Positions 49,946 through 62,200 of a DNA stretch of 64,000 bases are shown in pieces. The translations under genes were made by a program, and so were the position numbers. Under the pieces are notes generated by a model. That model was not told the DNA's origin, did no database searches, and saw only the letters and a list, made by a program, of their open reading frames with translations. This stretch comes from Wuchereria bancrofti (Eukaryota > Nematoda > Chromadorea > Rhabditida > Onchocercidae), in assembly GCA_005281725.1 (NCBI GenBank), contig SSBO01000009.1, positions 4,724,163 to 4,788,162 of the forward strand, given 5' to 3'. Each line of letters starts with the position of its first letter. Position 1 is the first letter of the stretch.

Positions 49946-51582
49946 ACAATGAAGAGAAATTGTACACAAAAGCGATTATGCGAGCATATGCACGAAGGTC
50001 AGCACTGCTGGAGCCAACAGCAATACATCCACCTGGCCTGATACTGAATGATGACACACTTCAAGAAGGGCCTCAAATACAAGAAGGCGAACTTACTGAC
50101 GGGGTCTATTCTTTTGCATTCTTGCCTGCTGATAAATTTTTGACAACATTTTATAGTTAAGATATAAATTAAATGACTAGCTACAACGAATTGATAACAT
50201 ATCAGGAGCAAAGAGTTAAATTTGAAAGGTATTCTACTTTTATTGATATCTTACGCTGTCATTGCTATTATCCATTACGACTAGTTACAACTGGATGAAA
50301 TACTGCTGAAAACAATTATTAAGCTAATTTTCGTTTAAATATTCAAAGAGAAAAATCAAGAAATTTTCAAAAATAGCAAATGGACTGGATGAAGAGATTA
50401 AAACGACTTCTTCCAGCTTTCCGATTTGACCGATGAAGAAAATTATGGTTACTCTCACACAAAATCGCTGTCCAAGAAGGTCTTAATCACTCCATAGATT
50501 TTAGCTGCTGCTTTACAAATCGATAAAATGATATTTAACGCTGCAATGTGAAATTATAAATAACACGATAACTAATCATTTACATTACTTCAATCATTGC
50601 ATTCAAATTAAGTCGAATTAAAGTAAATTAGGCTTGGGCTAAATTAAACTAAGAGTTAAATCGTGTTAGCATAAATATTTTATATTTTTTCATCTTGTCA
50701 TATTCGTTCTATTATCCTTTGCAGCTATTCATGAAACTTTTAAACGATCCACGCGTCTGGTCATTAACTGCATTGAATCTTATAGTAGCAGTAACATGTT
50801 TCGCCATACTTATCATTACAGCGGTCTTCCTTATTAAAATAGTGGATGTTAACAAAACGGTATTGTTTCTCACTGTACTTAATTAGTCATTTTGATGACC
50901 TCTCGTTTATACCTATTAATCAATGCTGTTAGAGAAGCAAGCAAGAAATAAAAAAGTAAAAGCTTTCGTAGATAGCAAAAATTTCCAACCGAGAACAGCC
51001 ATGTCTATACCAATGGAGTGAATGGAGCTTATGCTCCGAAACATGCTCGTCCTCTTCACGTCTACCCTCTCGATCACGACATGTCCTTACCAAAACCATT
51101 ATCCAAGCTCGTGGTCGTTTCCCTAGTTGTCCCAGTAATTTGGAAACAATGACCGAATATATGCCTTGCAATGTCTATAGGTACCAATTTTTACACTGAT
51201 ATAAACTTTCCAATATTTTAAAAATACTGATTTGAAATTGATTTGAAATTATATGTCTACAAATTTTCATATCTTTATAAAAGGTTTTAAGAGTCATATA
51301 AGATCATTGTAAATAAACTATTCACATTGACTCAAAAGCAAATCAACTGGATGAAGAGATTAAAACGACTTCTTATCTCAAATAATTTATTGAAAGTACT
51401 TTAGATGTCCAGTAAATCTTAGTTCCTTTACTACCTGGACTCAATGTTTCTACAAAGATCCTAATATCCGTGAAGCAGGAGGTTGCTACAGAATGCGCGA
51501 TCTTCCTACCACAAATCAGCTTATATATATCGATACCGACAATCTTGTTAGTGATTGCGACTGTCCTGATTACATTGTTTAA
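49946..51582 (+). CDS. TSP1-domain type II membrane protein A (5' end not found)
   Basis: Exons 49946-50103, 50725-50859, 50972-51180 and 51405-51582 join in phase. Order: a cytoplasmic-type segment (NEEKLYTKAIMRAYARRS), one transmembrane helix (ALNLIVAVTCFAILIITAVF), a thrombospondin type 1 repeat (CLYQWSEWSLCSETC, then RSRH and RGRFPSCP), and a cysteine-containing tail (WTQCFYKDPN, ending SDCDCPDYIV). The WSEW motif is the usual C-mannosylation site of TSP1 repeats. With no signal peptide and an N-terminal anchor, the TSP1 part would face outside. The donor after the first listed exon (GGG|GTCTAT) is weak. The expected middle exon, present in paralogue B, has only a decayed trace near 50375 that runs into TGA. 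Gene A may therefore be altered or partly degenerate. Its function is unknown. Confidence 0.68.
50375..50412 (+). repeat. 38-bp near-exact repeat, copy 1
   Basis: Matches 51337-51374 with two mismatches. In one frame it reads NGLDEEIKTTSSSFP, similar to the extra exon of paralogue B (DVTEIEEDVASSSLSFP), so it is probably a remnant of that exon. Confidence 0.8.
51337..51374 (+). repeat. 38-bp near-exact repeat, copy 2
   Basis: Second copy of 50375-50412, inside the last intron of TSP1 gene A. It reads NQLDEEIKTTSYLK before a stop. Confidence 0.8.
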
Positions 51583-52284
51583 ACATTTGTTTTTCATGCC
51601 TCAATTTTACACTGCATTGTGAAAGAGACACTATCTCTTGTCTTGTTTAAATAAACTCGCAACAGAAGAACTACCTTGGTTTTGAATTACTTGAAATGAA
51701 CTTTGGTCTTGTCTTCTTCGCAATATTAGGAGATCAAATGAATCTGCAAGTGATATGAATTGAAAATTTGCTGCTGTAAAATTTCAAAAAACTGTAAATT
51801 TTGTCTTTCGAACTTCTTAGAATTATGTCTACAATTTTAAGTTTTTCAAATTACTTTTGTTTTAAACGGCCGTCGAACATTTTCTAAAACAATAAAAACT
51901 ACAAATATGTTGTCGAAAATGGATCTATCATCACTGATGTTGTTAATATCAATTAAAGAGAATAAAAAGACTGGAAAGATTTCATGAAATTTTTGGATAA
52001 GAGATTCAATAAGTATTTCTATACCAGTTCAGCAACAGATTTTTAACTTATTCGGATATGGGTAATGTTGAATTACTTTTCAACTGAATCTACGTCAGAT
52101 GGAAAAAGAAAATTTTTGTATAACGATAGCTTTTTAAAGTTATTTACATAATTTTTAAGCTTACAATTCAAAGTGATTTTATGCAAATTCATGACGTATG
52201 TATAGCCAATTTTTCTGAATAAGCAATATAAAATTGAATGGAAAATAAACTAAAGCATTACTTTTGATCAGTTGTTCCAGAAAA
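51583..52284. other. spacer between the two TSP1 paralogues
   Basis: AT-rich, 0.7 kb, with no other open frame of note. TTCCAG ends directly before the AAAAATG start of gene B and could be a spliced-leader acceptor; the tandem arrangement would allow an operon. Confidence 0.45.
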
Positions 52285-54202
52285 ATGACAGATTCTAAAA
52301 TGGATCCAATTGCTTTACAGGAGTTGCAGGAAAGTAGCGTTTATTGGTTATATTCGTATTAAATATGAAAATCATGTTTTGCATGGCTTTTGCTGAAAGA
52401 AATTGAACATGGGAAGTTGGGAATTTGAGAAAATGTTGCTAAAAGTGAAAAAAAAAAGATCATTATGATAAATACAACTATCTGACAAAAAGTTTTTTGT
52501 TCACATTATAAGAAAAAAAGGTCAATTTAATCAAAAAGGATGGAATTTCATAATAAATGGCATGATCATTTGAAGATTTTCAGAAGACGAAAGTGAACTG
52601 TTTAGTTCAAAAATCATACATGGATATGCGCAGAAGTCAGCGCTTTCTAATAAGAAGACAATACTTCCTCATCAGGAAGAAACCGAACAAAAGACTCTTG
52701 ATGATGAACCTGAAATGAAAGAGGGATGTTTAACACAGGAGGTAACTTTGCAATTCGTAATTCATTAAATACTTACAGACCAAACATACTTGTTGGTGCG
52801 AAAATAATGCTCAGATTTCCAAAATTTGAGTAAAAACGATTTTTTAGCTATCTGATGTAACTGAAATCGAGGAAGATGTCGCTTCTTCTTCCCTATCCTT
52901 TCCATACACTCTATATAAGGTAATCTTGTTAATTAACTGCTTAATTTCTCTTTTGTCTCTCTGTTTGATGATTCTAATATTTTGCTTAAAATTGTAATTT
53001 ATAACAACCGCTTAATTCGTACAACTATTTTGATTAGTGCTCTACTATTATTTGGATGTTAGGCCACTAATCAAAATCAAAAAATCAAAAAAATTACATC
53101 ATTAAAATAATCATTAATACATCATTACTAATTACGACTATCTTCTTTTCGGCAAAGTTTAATATTTTGCATACTTTATTATTGCTCGTAGCGAATTATG
53201 CGTGATCCACGCGTGCGAATGTTAACTGCAGTAAATTTTATGGTAATTCTGTTATGCCTCTGCTTATTTATAACTATGACAGTCTTTCTGATTAAGACAC
53301 TTACCGTCAACAATATGGTAAGTACGATATTTTTTGATTAATAATTAACTTATATCTGAATTAAATTCACATATTTCTAGTTTTTATTGAATGAGATTAG
53401 AGAATTAAGTTAAATTAAACCTCTGTATTTAATACCAGTATTTAATTGATCAGATAATTATAGTTTGAAGACCCAGAGTGTTTTTGTTTATTCAGATATA
53501 TATGATTAGCAGAATTCTGGTATATTTAAACAAATCCCGTTCTATTTAAATCAGCAATCAACAGATTAGTATTAGCTAGTTATCATCGAGTGAAATAATT
53601 CCTGAAAATGCTTTCGTAAATGAGCATGAAAGAAGTAGTAACACAATTGTATATCGCGCCTAGACAATTTTATTAAATCCTCATAAAAGTTACTGAAAAA
53701 AGCTAAACTTAGCAGATAGCAAAAATATCAGAAAATGAAGTGCCATGTATGTATCAATGGAGTGAGTGGAGTGCATGCTCAGAAACATGCATGAGCGATT
53801 CAAAAATGCCTTCTCGATCACGTCATGTATATAAAAAAAGTATTATACGTTCCCGCGGTAAATTTCCGCCTTGTCCTGAAAATTTGGCAACAATGGTTGA
53901 AAGAATGCCTTGCAACATTTATCGGTAGTTACTATTTTTTTCTTTTTATATTCCGTTTTCATATTGATATATTTCCAAAAATTAAAGCTGACATTTATTT
54001 GCATCTAAATTAAGCAAATTGCAGATGCCCGATAAATCTCAGTTCAATCACTGGATGGACTCAGTGCTTCTACAAGAATCCAAGTAAGGGTGCAGTAGAC
54101 GGATGTTACAGAATACGTGATATCCCCACTGTTAACCAGCTTATTTATATCGATACAACAAATGTTACAGAAGATTGCAAATGTCCTTCCATCATTTTTT
54201 AA
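52285..54202 (+). CDS. TSP1-domain type II membrane protein B
   Basis: Complete six-exon gene: 52285-52333, 52584-52741, 52848-52919, 53192-53317, 53716-53924 and 54025-54202, all in phase, 263 residues. Starts MTDSKMDPIALQELQE. An acidic, probably cytoplasmic region (about residues 1-93) precedes one membrane helix (FMVILLCLCLFITMTVFLI, roughly 103-121). It is followed by a TSP1 repeat (YQWSEWSACSETC, RSRH, RGKFPPCPENL) and a tail (WTQCFYKNPS, GCYRIRDIPT, ending EDCKCPSIIF). The TSP1 exon has the same length (209 bp) and phase as in gene A, and the tail is nearly colinear, so the two arose by tandem duplication. The third exon (LSDVTEIEEDVASSSLSFPY) is not intact in A. No enzymatic domain; an adhesion or signalling role is possible but not shown. 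I do not know a named orthologue. Confidence 0.8.
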
Positions 54203-54771
54203 ATTTCTGTTTAGTTCCCAGAGCGCATATACATGTCTCATTGAAAAAACATTTTTGTTAAGTAATTGTTTCATCCATTAAAATATTTCTGTAAAAAAAG
54301 TATTTCATCAGTCTTTTGTGCTTTTGATTGAGATTTGTGACTTGACTATTAGTTCAGAATTTGATTGCTAAGATGTTAATGATCTTTGCTTATTACATAT
54401 CTTATTACATTTTTTTTACATTGCTTATCATTAATATTCTTTTTTGAATACTAATGTTCCTATGATTTCCATGCTTTCAAAAAGAATGATTCATGTTAAA
54501 CCGGAACTTAAAAATTCAGTTCTTTTAAAAACTTTCTTTCGTAATGAGCAAGTCAAATTACAATTGAGAGCAAAGTTTTAAAGCAAGCAGTGGCTATTTA
54601 TTCGTCATATTGTCTTCTTTCAAAGATACAGTATATTTAGCTGTAAATTGATTTAAGCAAAAGATCATTCTTACCAAAAAAAATTATGGAAAATGAGATA
54701 TAGCAATTAAATGTAAGCAACTGAAATTCAGAAAGAAAAATTCACAAAAAGAGTAGCACCAAATCATTTTC
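54203..54771. other. convergent 3' spacer between TSP1 gene B and NPA gene
   Basis: Genes on both sides end here. AT-rich, no gene seen. AATATTTCTGTAAAA near 54277 may relate to 3' processing, but no clear AATAAA was assigned. Confidence 0.4.
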
Positions 54772-56239
54772 CTATGATAATTTCAGTGATTCTTGTTTTT
54801 TTTCCGGTTGTAACTGTAATTCGCATGTACTGCCATAGGTTCCGTTGGGGCAAGTTCGGCATTCCACCAGTGCATCACCGTTTATAAAACAATCTCCGCC
54901 ATCCCTTCAAATACATTATTTGTATTGAAACAAAAAAAGCTTAATCCTTTGAGGCATGACACTTTTGCTACAAATTTTCAACGTTTTGAAATGAAAACAA
55001 GAGACAATCCTTCTGTATGTGTACCGTATCGCTACACAGTATGCACATAATACAGTATACCCATAGTACAATATACTATAAATAGTAGTAAACTGTCTAA
55101 AAAACGATGAACAGAAGGAGACATATACAGAAATTCAAAACGATTTCCCGCGAGAGTCAACTGATCTGGACAATCAAAAGCCACCAACTGTTTACTGGAT
55201 ATTTCCTGAATATTTTAGCTTCTTCTAGACTAAAGAAACTTACGGGCATGGACATGGAATACAATCCTCAGCAGTGCCTTGTGTCGCATCACCGTAAAAA
55301 CCTTCTGCACAGTTCTCACATTGGTTTCCAGTTGTGTTATGCAAGCAGGACTATAACGAGAGTCCATCAGTTATAGTAATGCAGTTATTGTTTGAAAGTT
55401 GGAAAGTTCATTTGAACGAGATATATCGGAGATGCGAGTTCTCACAGTGTATTAAACTCAATCGTTACTTCAGTTGCACTCAACTACTACAAATGATGAA
55501 ATTTCTTCTTATTACTTTATCAGACAGTTTGGTCTTTCTGATCTTTCCTTCTTTATGAACAAGTCCTCTAAATAACTCACTTAATTATTCCAAAAATGTT
55601 CTGCTCAACTGAACCCATCATAATGGTCAACAATTAAATAGTATAACTCTCTCAAAAAATGAAGCATAGAAATTATTACAAAACATTCGCCGTTTCCATC
55701 ACACTCTGTAGAATGATTGTTGCAGAAACATTCTGTGAACTCATTGCTCTTTTCAACTGATAGGCATCCTATTTCACCTATTAAAGCGTTCCCTTCAAAT
55801 CCATCTAAACATCTAAAAAGATATTTGATCGCGAAAATAGCAACATGCTTGATGTGTTGATGGAGGTAATAATGATGTAATTTGATCTCGCAATGTTAAT
55901 TTTAAATAAATAACCATAACAGACCTCTTGATCTATCCCCATCATTTTACTGTTTCGAAGCAATCAAATTTCTGTTCAGGTAAGCAATAAAATTAATTCT
56001 TCGACAGAAAAAAAAACAAATAAATTTTGATTATGAATTTAGTCCTTCAATTTTGTCATCAAAAGTCTGCATCAGGACTGACATCTTCCTTAGCTTACTT
56101 TTCGCATTGTATTCCGTATGTGTTATCAGCACAGTTCAGGCACTCGTGAGTGAATGGATCACAAACAGACGAATGACCATTGCAAAAACAATCTCCTTTG
56201 TAGCCAAAATAGATCCGATTGCAAATTGGAATGGATTTT
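54772..56239 (-). other. npa-1: laminin-type EGF modules fused to NPA
   Basis: Exons 56239-56099, 55812-55680, 55350-55244 and 54904-54772 follow the last NPA exon in phase (GA|A, AA|A, phase 0, CC|G). They encode [77 protein letters not shown] and, last, [15 protein letters not shown]. The spacing C-x-C-N-x-H-S, C-x-x-C, NTTGxxCexC and GFxGdA is diagnostic of laminin-type EGF repeats as in laminins, attractin and MEGF8. The protein ends about 20 residues after the last cysteine, with no transmembrane helix. Confidence 0.85.
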
Positions 56240-59200
56240 CTGGATGATAGATTAGCGATGATGGATTAGTGAAGTAAAGTAATATCACTCAGAATTAAAT
56301 GTCGTTTAACTTGGCATTTAAATGTCGTAATAATTTTTAAATGTAAAGTAAGACTTACTCGGCTTTTATTCTGTTTTTCTTATCCTTTATTTCAGCAGCA
56401 TATCTTGCCAACTCAGCACTGAGCATTTGTGCTGTGAAATTTTTGTCTAATCGATGATCTTCTAACTTCTGCCGAAAAGTTCACAATTTGCCAAAAATCA
56501 CAAACAAATCGTGAAACAAAATGAATAGTAAAGAGTAGGAAAAGAGATGGAATGATAGCAAAATTGATTTATGTTCCTTTGTAAAAAATAAATTTTATAT
56601 TTCCGTAAAATTTTACAGTAGCAATTTCATTGCCAAACATCCGGCGAACAAATCGTTTACATTTAGATTCGATGATCTTTCGTGCATCCATTTTCTTCTT
56701 GTGTTCAGCTTTTTCATAAAATTCAAAAATGCGTTCATAAACGGCATCATCACTTATTTCATGATCTTGAATTAAGTGACCTAGTTCGAGCTTCTGAAAA
56801 ATAAAGGTATTTCAAACATTAATCTCATTTCTTGAAGTTTGTCAGTGGAGAAAAAATCTAATAGTAGTAAGATAAGGCTAAAACAATTGGTTTAAGATTT
56901 TACTTTTTTAAGCTTTCTTAGAAGTTGTGTTTACATTGAAGTCCTAAATTTCCGTTTTATGTTAACAGAACTAACCTGGTCAGGAGATAACCACGACATT
57001 AATTCGCCAAAGTCGAAACTTTCAGCATCATATATCTTCTGACAAAGAAGGCCTACTTGGCTCGCTTCGATACGTTCGTTTTCATTTGTTAAATTTTCAA
57101 TTAGCTGAGCAAATTTAGTTAATAATAGTTTTGTAGATGTTGACTCTTTGTAGGTTGATTTAAGTATTTCGAGTCCGTCAGTTCCGAGAAGTTGTTCCAT
57201 TCGATTTTGACAAAACTGCTTTAATTCTCTGAAAATTTCAAAACTGAACAAGCAATCATGGAACAGAAAATGAAACTTTTCAGTTGCTTTCGTTTTAACT
57301 TTTACAATACCTACTTTAACCTTTAGTTGATACCATTGATTTTTAATATTCATTAATTTCTTTAAAAAAACATTACTCGGATACTTTTTCTTGGCTTAAC
57401 GAATCGAGATTTTCGTAATACTCTAAAATTTTTGCTAAAAGATTTTCATTTCTTGCTCCTTCTGCCTGCATCGCTTCAATTTCGATTTCCTGAAATTCGT
57501 CCGTGCAAACTCCTAGATGACATATTATGTTTGAATTTGAAATAAGTAATTTTTATTTTTAAACTTTACTTGTTCTCTCGTAAACCAATGCATTTGTTTG
57601 ACGAATAAATTATCGTCATTGATTTTCCTTGAAGATCGCACTGATGATAACCCATGAATATTATAGACTAGCATGCAAGTTGGAGCAATCTGAAATTTTT
57701 TATTGAATTTTCATTTTTCTCTTTCAATAGATAAGAAATATTTGCTAGTCACTTTAAAATAAGCAGTAAGAGCCAAAAAAGTCTTTAAAATCCTGTAAAC
57801 CTTGTTTTTGGTTCCGGTACTCTATTCAAATGAAATGTTTACCATATTAGCATATTTTTTATTCCTTTCACTCAATTGCACATAAAACTGATTCAGTTTC
57901 CTTCTAATTTCTTCGCCTGTTCGACCAAAGTCATACATATCCACAACTAAATCATAATTTTGATCGCCCAATATTATTCGTAATAGCTCTTTGCATGTTT
58001 CTCGAAAACTTCGTACTGCCTAGAAATGGCAGTTTGGGATTGGTAATCGCAATTATTAATTAAATCACAACTGAACGATAGAGAATCAATCGCTTGCTGT
58101 TTTTGTCGATTAAAATGGACAGTTTTGCTCATTTAGCAAACTTGATGAGAAAAAGTTTTACTTATCATAATTTTGCATTTAATTTCCGTTTAAATTTTTG
58201 CAGGGACTGTCATTCAGTCCTAAAAAGAGAAGTATAATCGTGACAAGTAGAATATAACATCAGTGCAATTCAATACTAATTCTGGTGCTTAATAAGATCA
58301 AATCGCAAAATAGATTAGATGAATCATTATGAAATCAATTAAAGTTATGAAAATAATATTAGAATTAATTGCCAGAAATAATGCAAAAATAAGCTGCAAA
58401 GCTAATCTAAAAAATGTTCCTTTAGAATCGGGAAAATGGTAATTTTCTCTTTGTTTTCTTTTCATTTTCTCCAGAAACTCAGCGAAAGTCAAGTCTTAAC
58501 AAAAGATAACAACTTGATCATTTATTCTGCTGCCATTTTTACAAGATCGCTTAATCAAAGATGCAAAAGGCAGCACTTTAATTCTGCTTCTATATGAGTT
58601 ACTGTGATAAAAATTCCCAGACAGCACTGTTCAAATTTTAAAATCTGAAAATTGCTTCGTTGCTTACCAATTCTCTCAATCCACCATCGGTCATAAGTAG
58701 TTGAGCATATGTTTTTTCTAATACCAATCTTATATCACCTGTTGTTTTGTATAGCTTATTTAGCATATAAACCTGCTCTATGGTCAACCACTTCCACATA
58801 TTTAAATTACCAACTCGTTCCCATTTTATATTTTTTCTTTCCTTTGTATGCCTGTCAACCAGAATAGCCAACACCACATCTTCACCTGAAAAAGAATTTA
58901 AGCGAAGTTAGGTGTGAGAAAAGGGAAACTCTTAAAACCAGTTCATAATGATTTTTGATGACATTAACACCGCGGCACACTGAAGCATTACCACTAGTAA
59001 ATGAATGCAGTCTTAATTTTCGCACTTTTTTATTCTGCAGCGTTCGGTATCTCTTTTTCCTGAACAATTATCAGGTAAGAAGAAGAAAGTAGTGGCAGGA
59101 AAACTAACTTTCGTCTGATTCGAAATTTAGAGGTTCCATCCGTTGAATCGTCGCTTCAGCATTTCCTTTAATCATTACCGGTCTTTTCCAGTGTTTTGAC

Positions 59201-62200
59201 TGCTCAGTTTCTGTAAGGAATTTGTCAACATAGTCATCTTGGGCCACCAGTGATATCCTTCGAAGTTCATTTGGAAGCTATAATGATCAGTTTTGGATCT
59301 TGAGAAAGTCTATTTTATCTGAGTGTAAGATGTGCCTTTATATTTTCAATGAAGATTTAAATTTTTCCATTGAAAAATTTTAAAAGAACAAATATTTGCT
59401 GTCATATATCTTTCAACTTTTTTTATATCACCGGTCCATGAAATGGAGCATCACTGAGGAAGAATAAAAAGCAATATTGATGATATAAGGGTTTGAGCAA
59501 TATTGATAATATAAGAAATATTATTATTTTTTAAAGCACAAAGATGGTAATAATCAAACTTAGAAGCAAGTATCACTGCAAAGCAATCAATGAAAATGAA
59601 AAAAAAGTTAAAAAATTAATCAGTAAATGTATAGTCTAGACCTCCCCTCTTATGACCTAAAAAGTCTTTGTGATCTACGAAACTTATGATTGAGGCGGAT
59701 ATTCAACTATCAATTGTTCTGAAGACCATTAATTAACGCATTCTTATCATGTAAAACGAGAAATGAAAATATGACTTCAGAAATTTCAAATTCTTACAAT
59801 AATCAGTGGAATCTCGACCAAGATAAATTTTATGTCTTGACCAAAAAATTAACTTTCTGTCAAGTTAAAATAATTTTTTTCGTTTGCGGCAGCAAAATAT
59901 TTTTGGAAGAAAATATTTTTTTTAACTGCCCTGAAGTTTGTCTTTTAGTTCAATTTTTCTATTAAAAATTTTACAAAGTGCTAGTTTGAATTGATTTTGT
60001 TTTTCCCACTCAGGAATTGACTAGTTAAAACTTTGCTGTTGAAATTTTAATGAATATTTCGTCAAAATAGATGTGTCAAAATTAATGATATCCGTGTACG
60101 ACAGACAATACATCGGATTTCAATATCCAAATTGTGCAACATGCTTTGTTGAAATGATTTCTGTTTCTCAAGACATTTTGACTGCTAAATAGAAACAAAG
60201 AGAAAATAGAAAATGACCTGAAATAGTGAGAATTTGAGGAAGTACAAAAATGGAAATGAGAAATTTTGTGGATGAAAACTGGCAAGTTTCATTTTTAAGT
60301 TTGCATCTTAAATTGGAGATATCTGAAAGTATTTTTCTTTTTTGACGTTGTCTAAAATGGTATTAACCTATTTATAGTAATTATACCGCATCAGGTTGAA
60401 AACATTCTTATAATTTCAACTCTCAATTAGAGGGTAGTAATTGAAGCGGGAAAAATAGATTTGCAAAACTTAAAGTTTTGGCGGAAAATAAATTGTACCA
60501 ATAAGTTTTATGGTATTTTTGCTTTCCAATTTTATGATTTTTTTTTGTATTATAAAACAGTGCATCTATCAAGTAAATACATATAACTAATTTAGATAGA
60601 AAGCTTACTTGGTAAAATAATTCATCTGAATGAAAGAACTGATGATTGATACTGCAATCCTCAGGTATTTCTTTGATATTCAAATTTCTGAGGGTATTAC
60701 ATCAAAACATGATTTGTCAAAACAGATCTCTGGCACAACTTTTGATAACACTAGTTTTATTAATGCAGTAATATTTTAAAAATTGGTATTTCTGGTTCAA
60801 TTTTTTCATTGCGGAGCCCCGTAATATAATATCATATAAATTGAATTTTAAAATTCTTTAAATTTGAATATTCAGAAAACTTCAAAAAACAAACCAACCG
60901 TAGTAAATTTAGGAAAAAGGCACAGAAAAGAGAATTTTAAAAGGAAAAGCCACATGGTGGCAATTGTTGCTGATAATACCACGAGTGAATATTACTTGTA
61001 GAAATAGGTAGGAAGAGCTTGAGCTTGAGCTCTAGTTCATCTGTTATATTACCGCCTGTTCCTCCTGAAAGCCTCAGGGATTCTATGGAAAAGCATATAA
61101 TATATCAGACAACATTTGCAAGTAACTTTTGCAATGGAACAACTGACGCTCACTTATCCTACAAATGAAAATGAAAGTCACTTCCAAACTTTCTTCCCAT
61201 TCATAATTTCTGCTCCTCGAGAAAATTCTTCTCAAAATCTTTGACAAACTTTATTTCTTTATTGTAAAGTGTGGATTATCAAATCTTGAACTTGAATTTG
61301 CCATCAATGTTACTAGAACGTAATTCCTTGCTTCAAAGTTAGCTAATTTAATAAAAGAATTTGAACTTACTTACTTACCGCAATTATATCCTAAAAAACG
61401 ATTGTTCCAATTGAAACCTGTCAGCTACTAAGTTTTGCTATAGTAAATAAATTTTGATATTAAAATTCCTGAAAATTGTAAAAAATGCCTCCTAATTTCA
61501 TTTTGCATTTGGGAAAGGAATTATATATTTTATGTCCAATTTATTAATTCATTTTGCTGTATTATGGATAAAATTGGATGGTCACATGAATAAAGTTAAA
61601 TTCAGAGTTAAATGTTTCAAATTCATTTCAACTGACACGCTACAGATTATTAACAAACATATCAAAGCTTTGCCCACTGGTTTCTTCAAGCAAGAAATGA
61701 AATTTATTATCATTTTTACCAGCTATGTTTACTTCCGACGTGAAAAGCAAAACCAATAAAATAATAAGAGCAATTCCGTTCCGTAACAAATGTTTATTTA
61801 ATGGAAAATGCATGGATTTTACAAAAATGGTCAAATATTTCATTGTTTAAATTAATAATTTCGAACAGAACTATTACTCAACAAAGTTTCAATGATAACA
61901 GCAACCACCACACTCCTAAAAGAACAAAAAAAAAAAAGTTTCCATGTAGTAGAAAATATTTAAGACGTTTTTTAGAAGTGTTTGTGTAATAATGATTGCT
62001 TATTGATGCAATAAAACTCAGATTTTCCTTCACAAAAAAAAAAAAAAAGGAAAGAACTAAGAAAAAGGAAATAAGTAGTAATAAAGAAAGCAGTGACTAA
62101 AGTTTAGCCTTAAAGAATGGTCATAGGATCGTGAAAGGTGTTAGATTCGTGATCCGATTATCATTTCATTGCTGCAATAACATTCTCTGCAAAACAAAAT

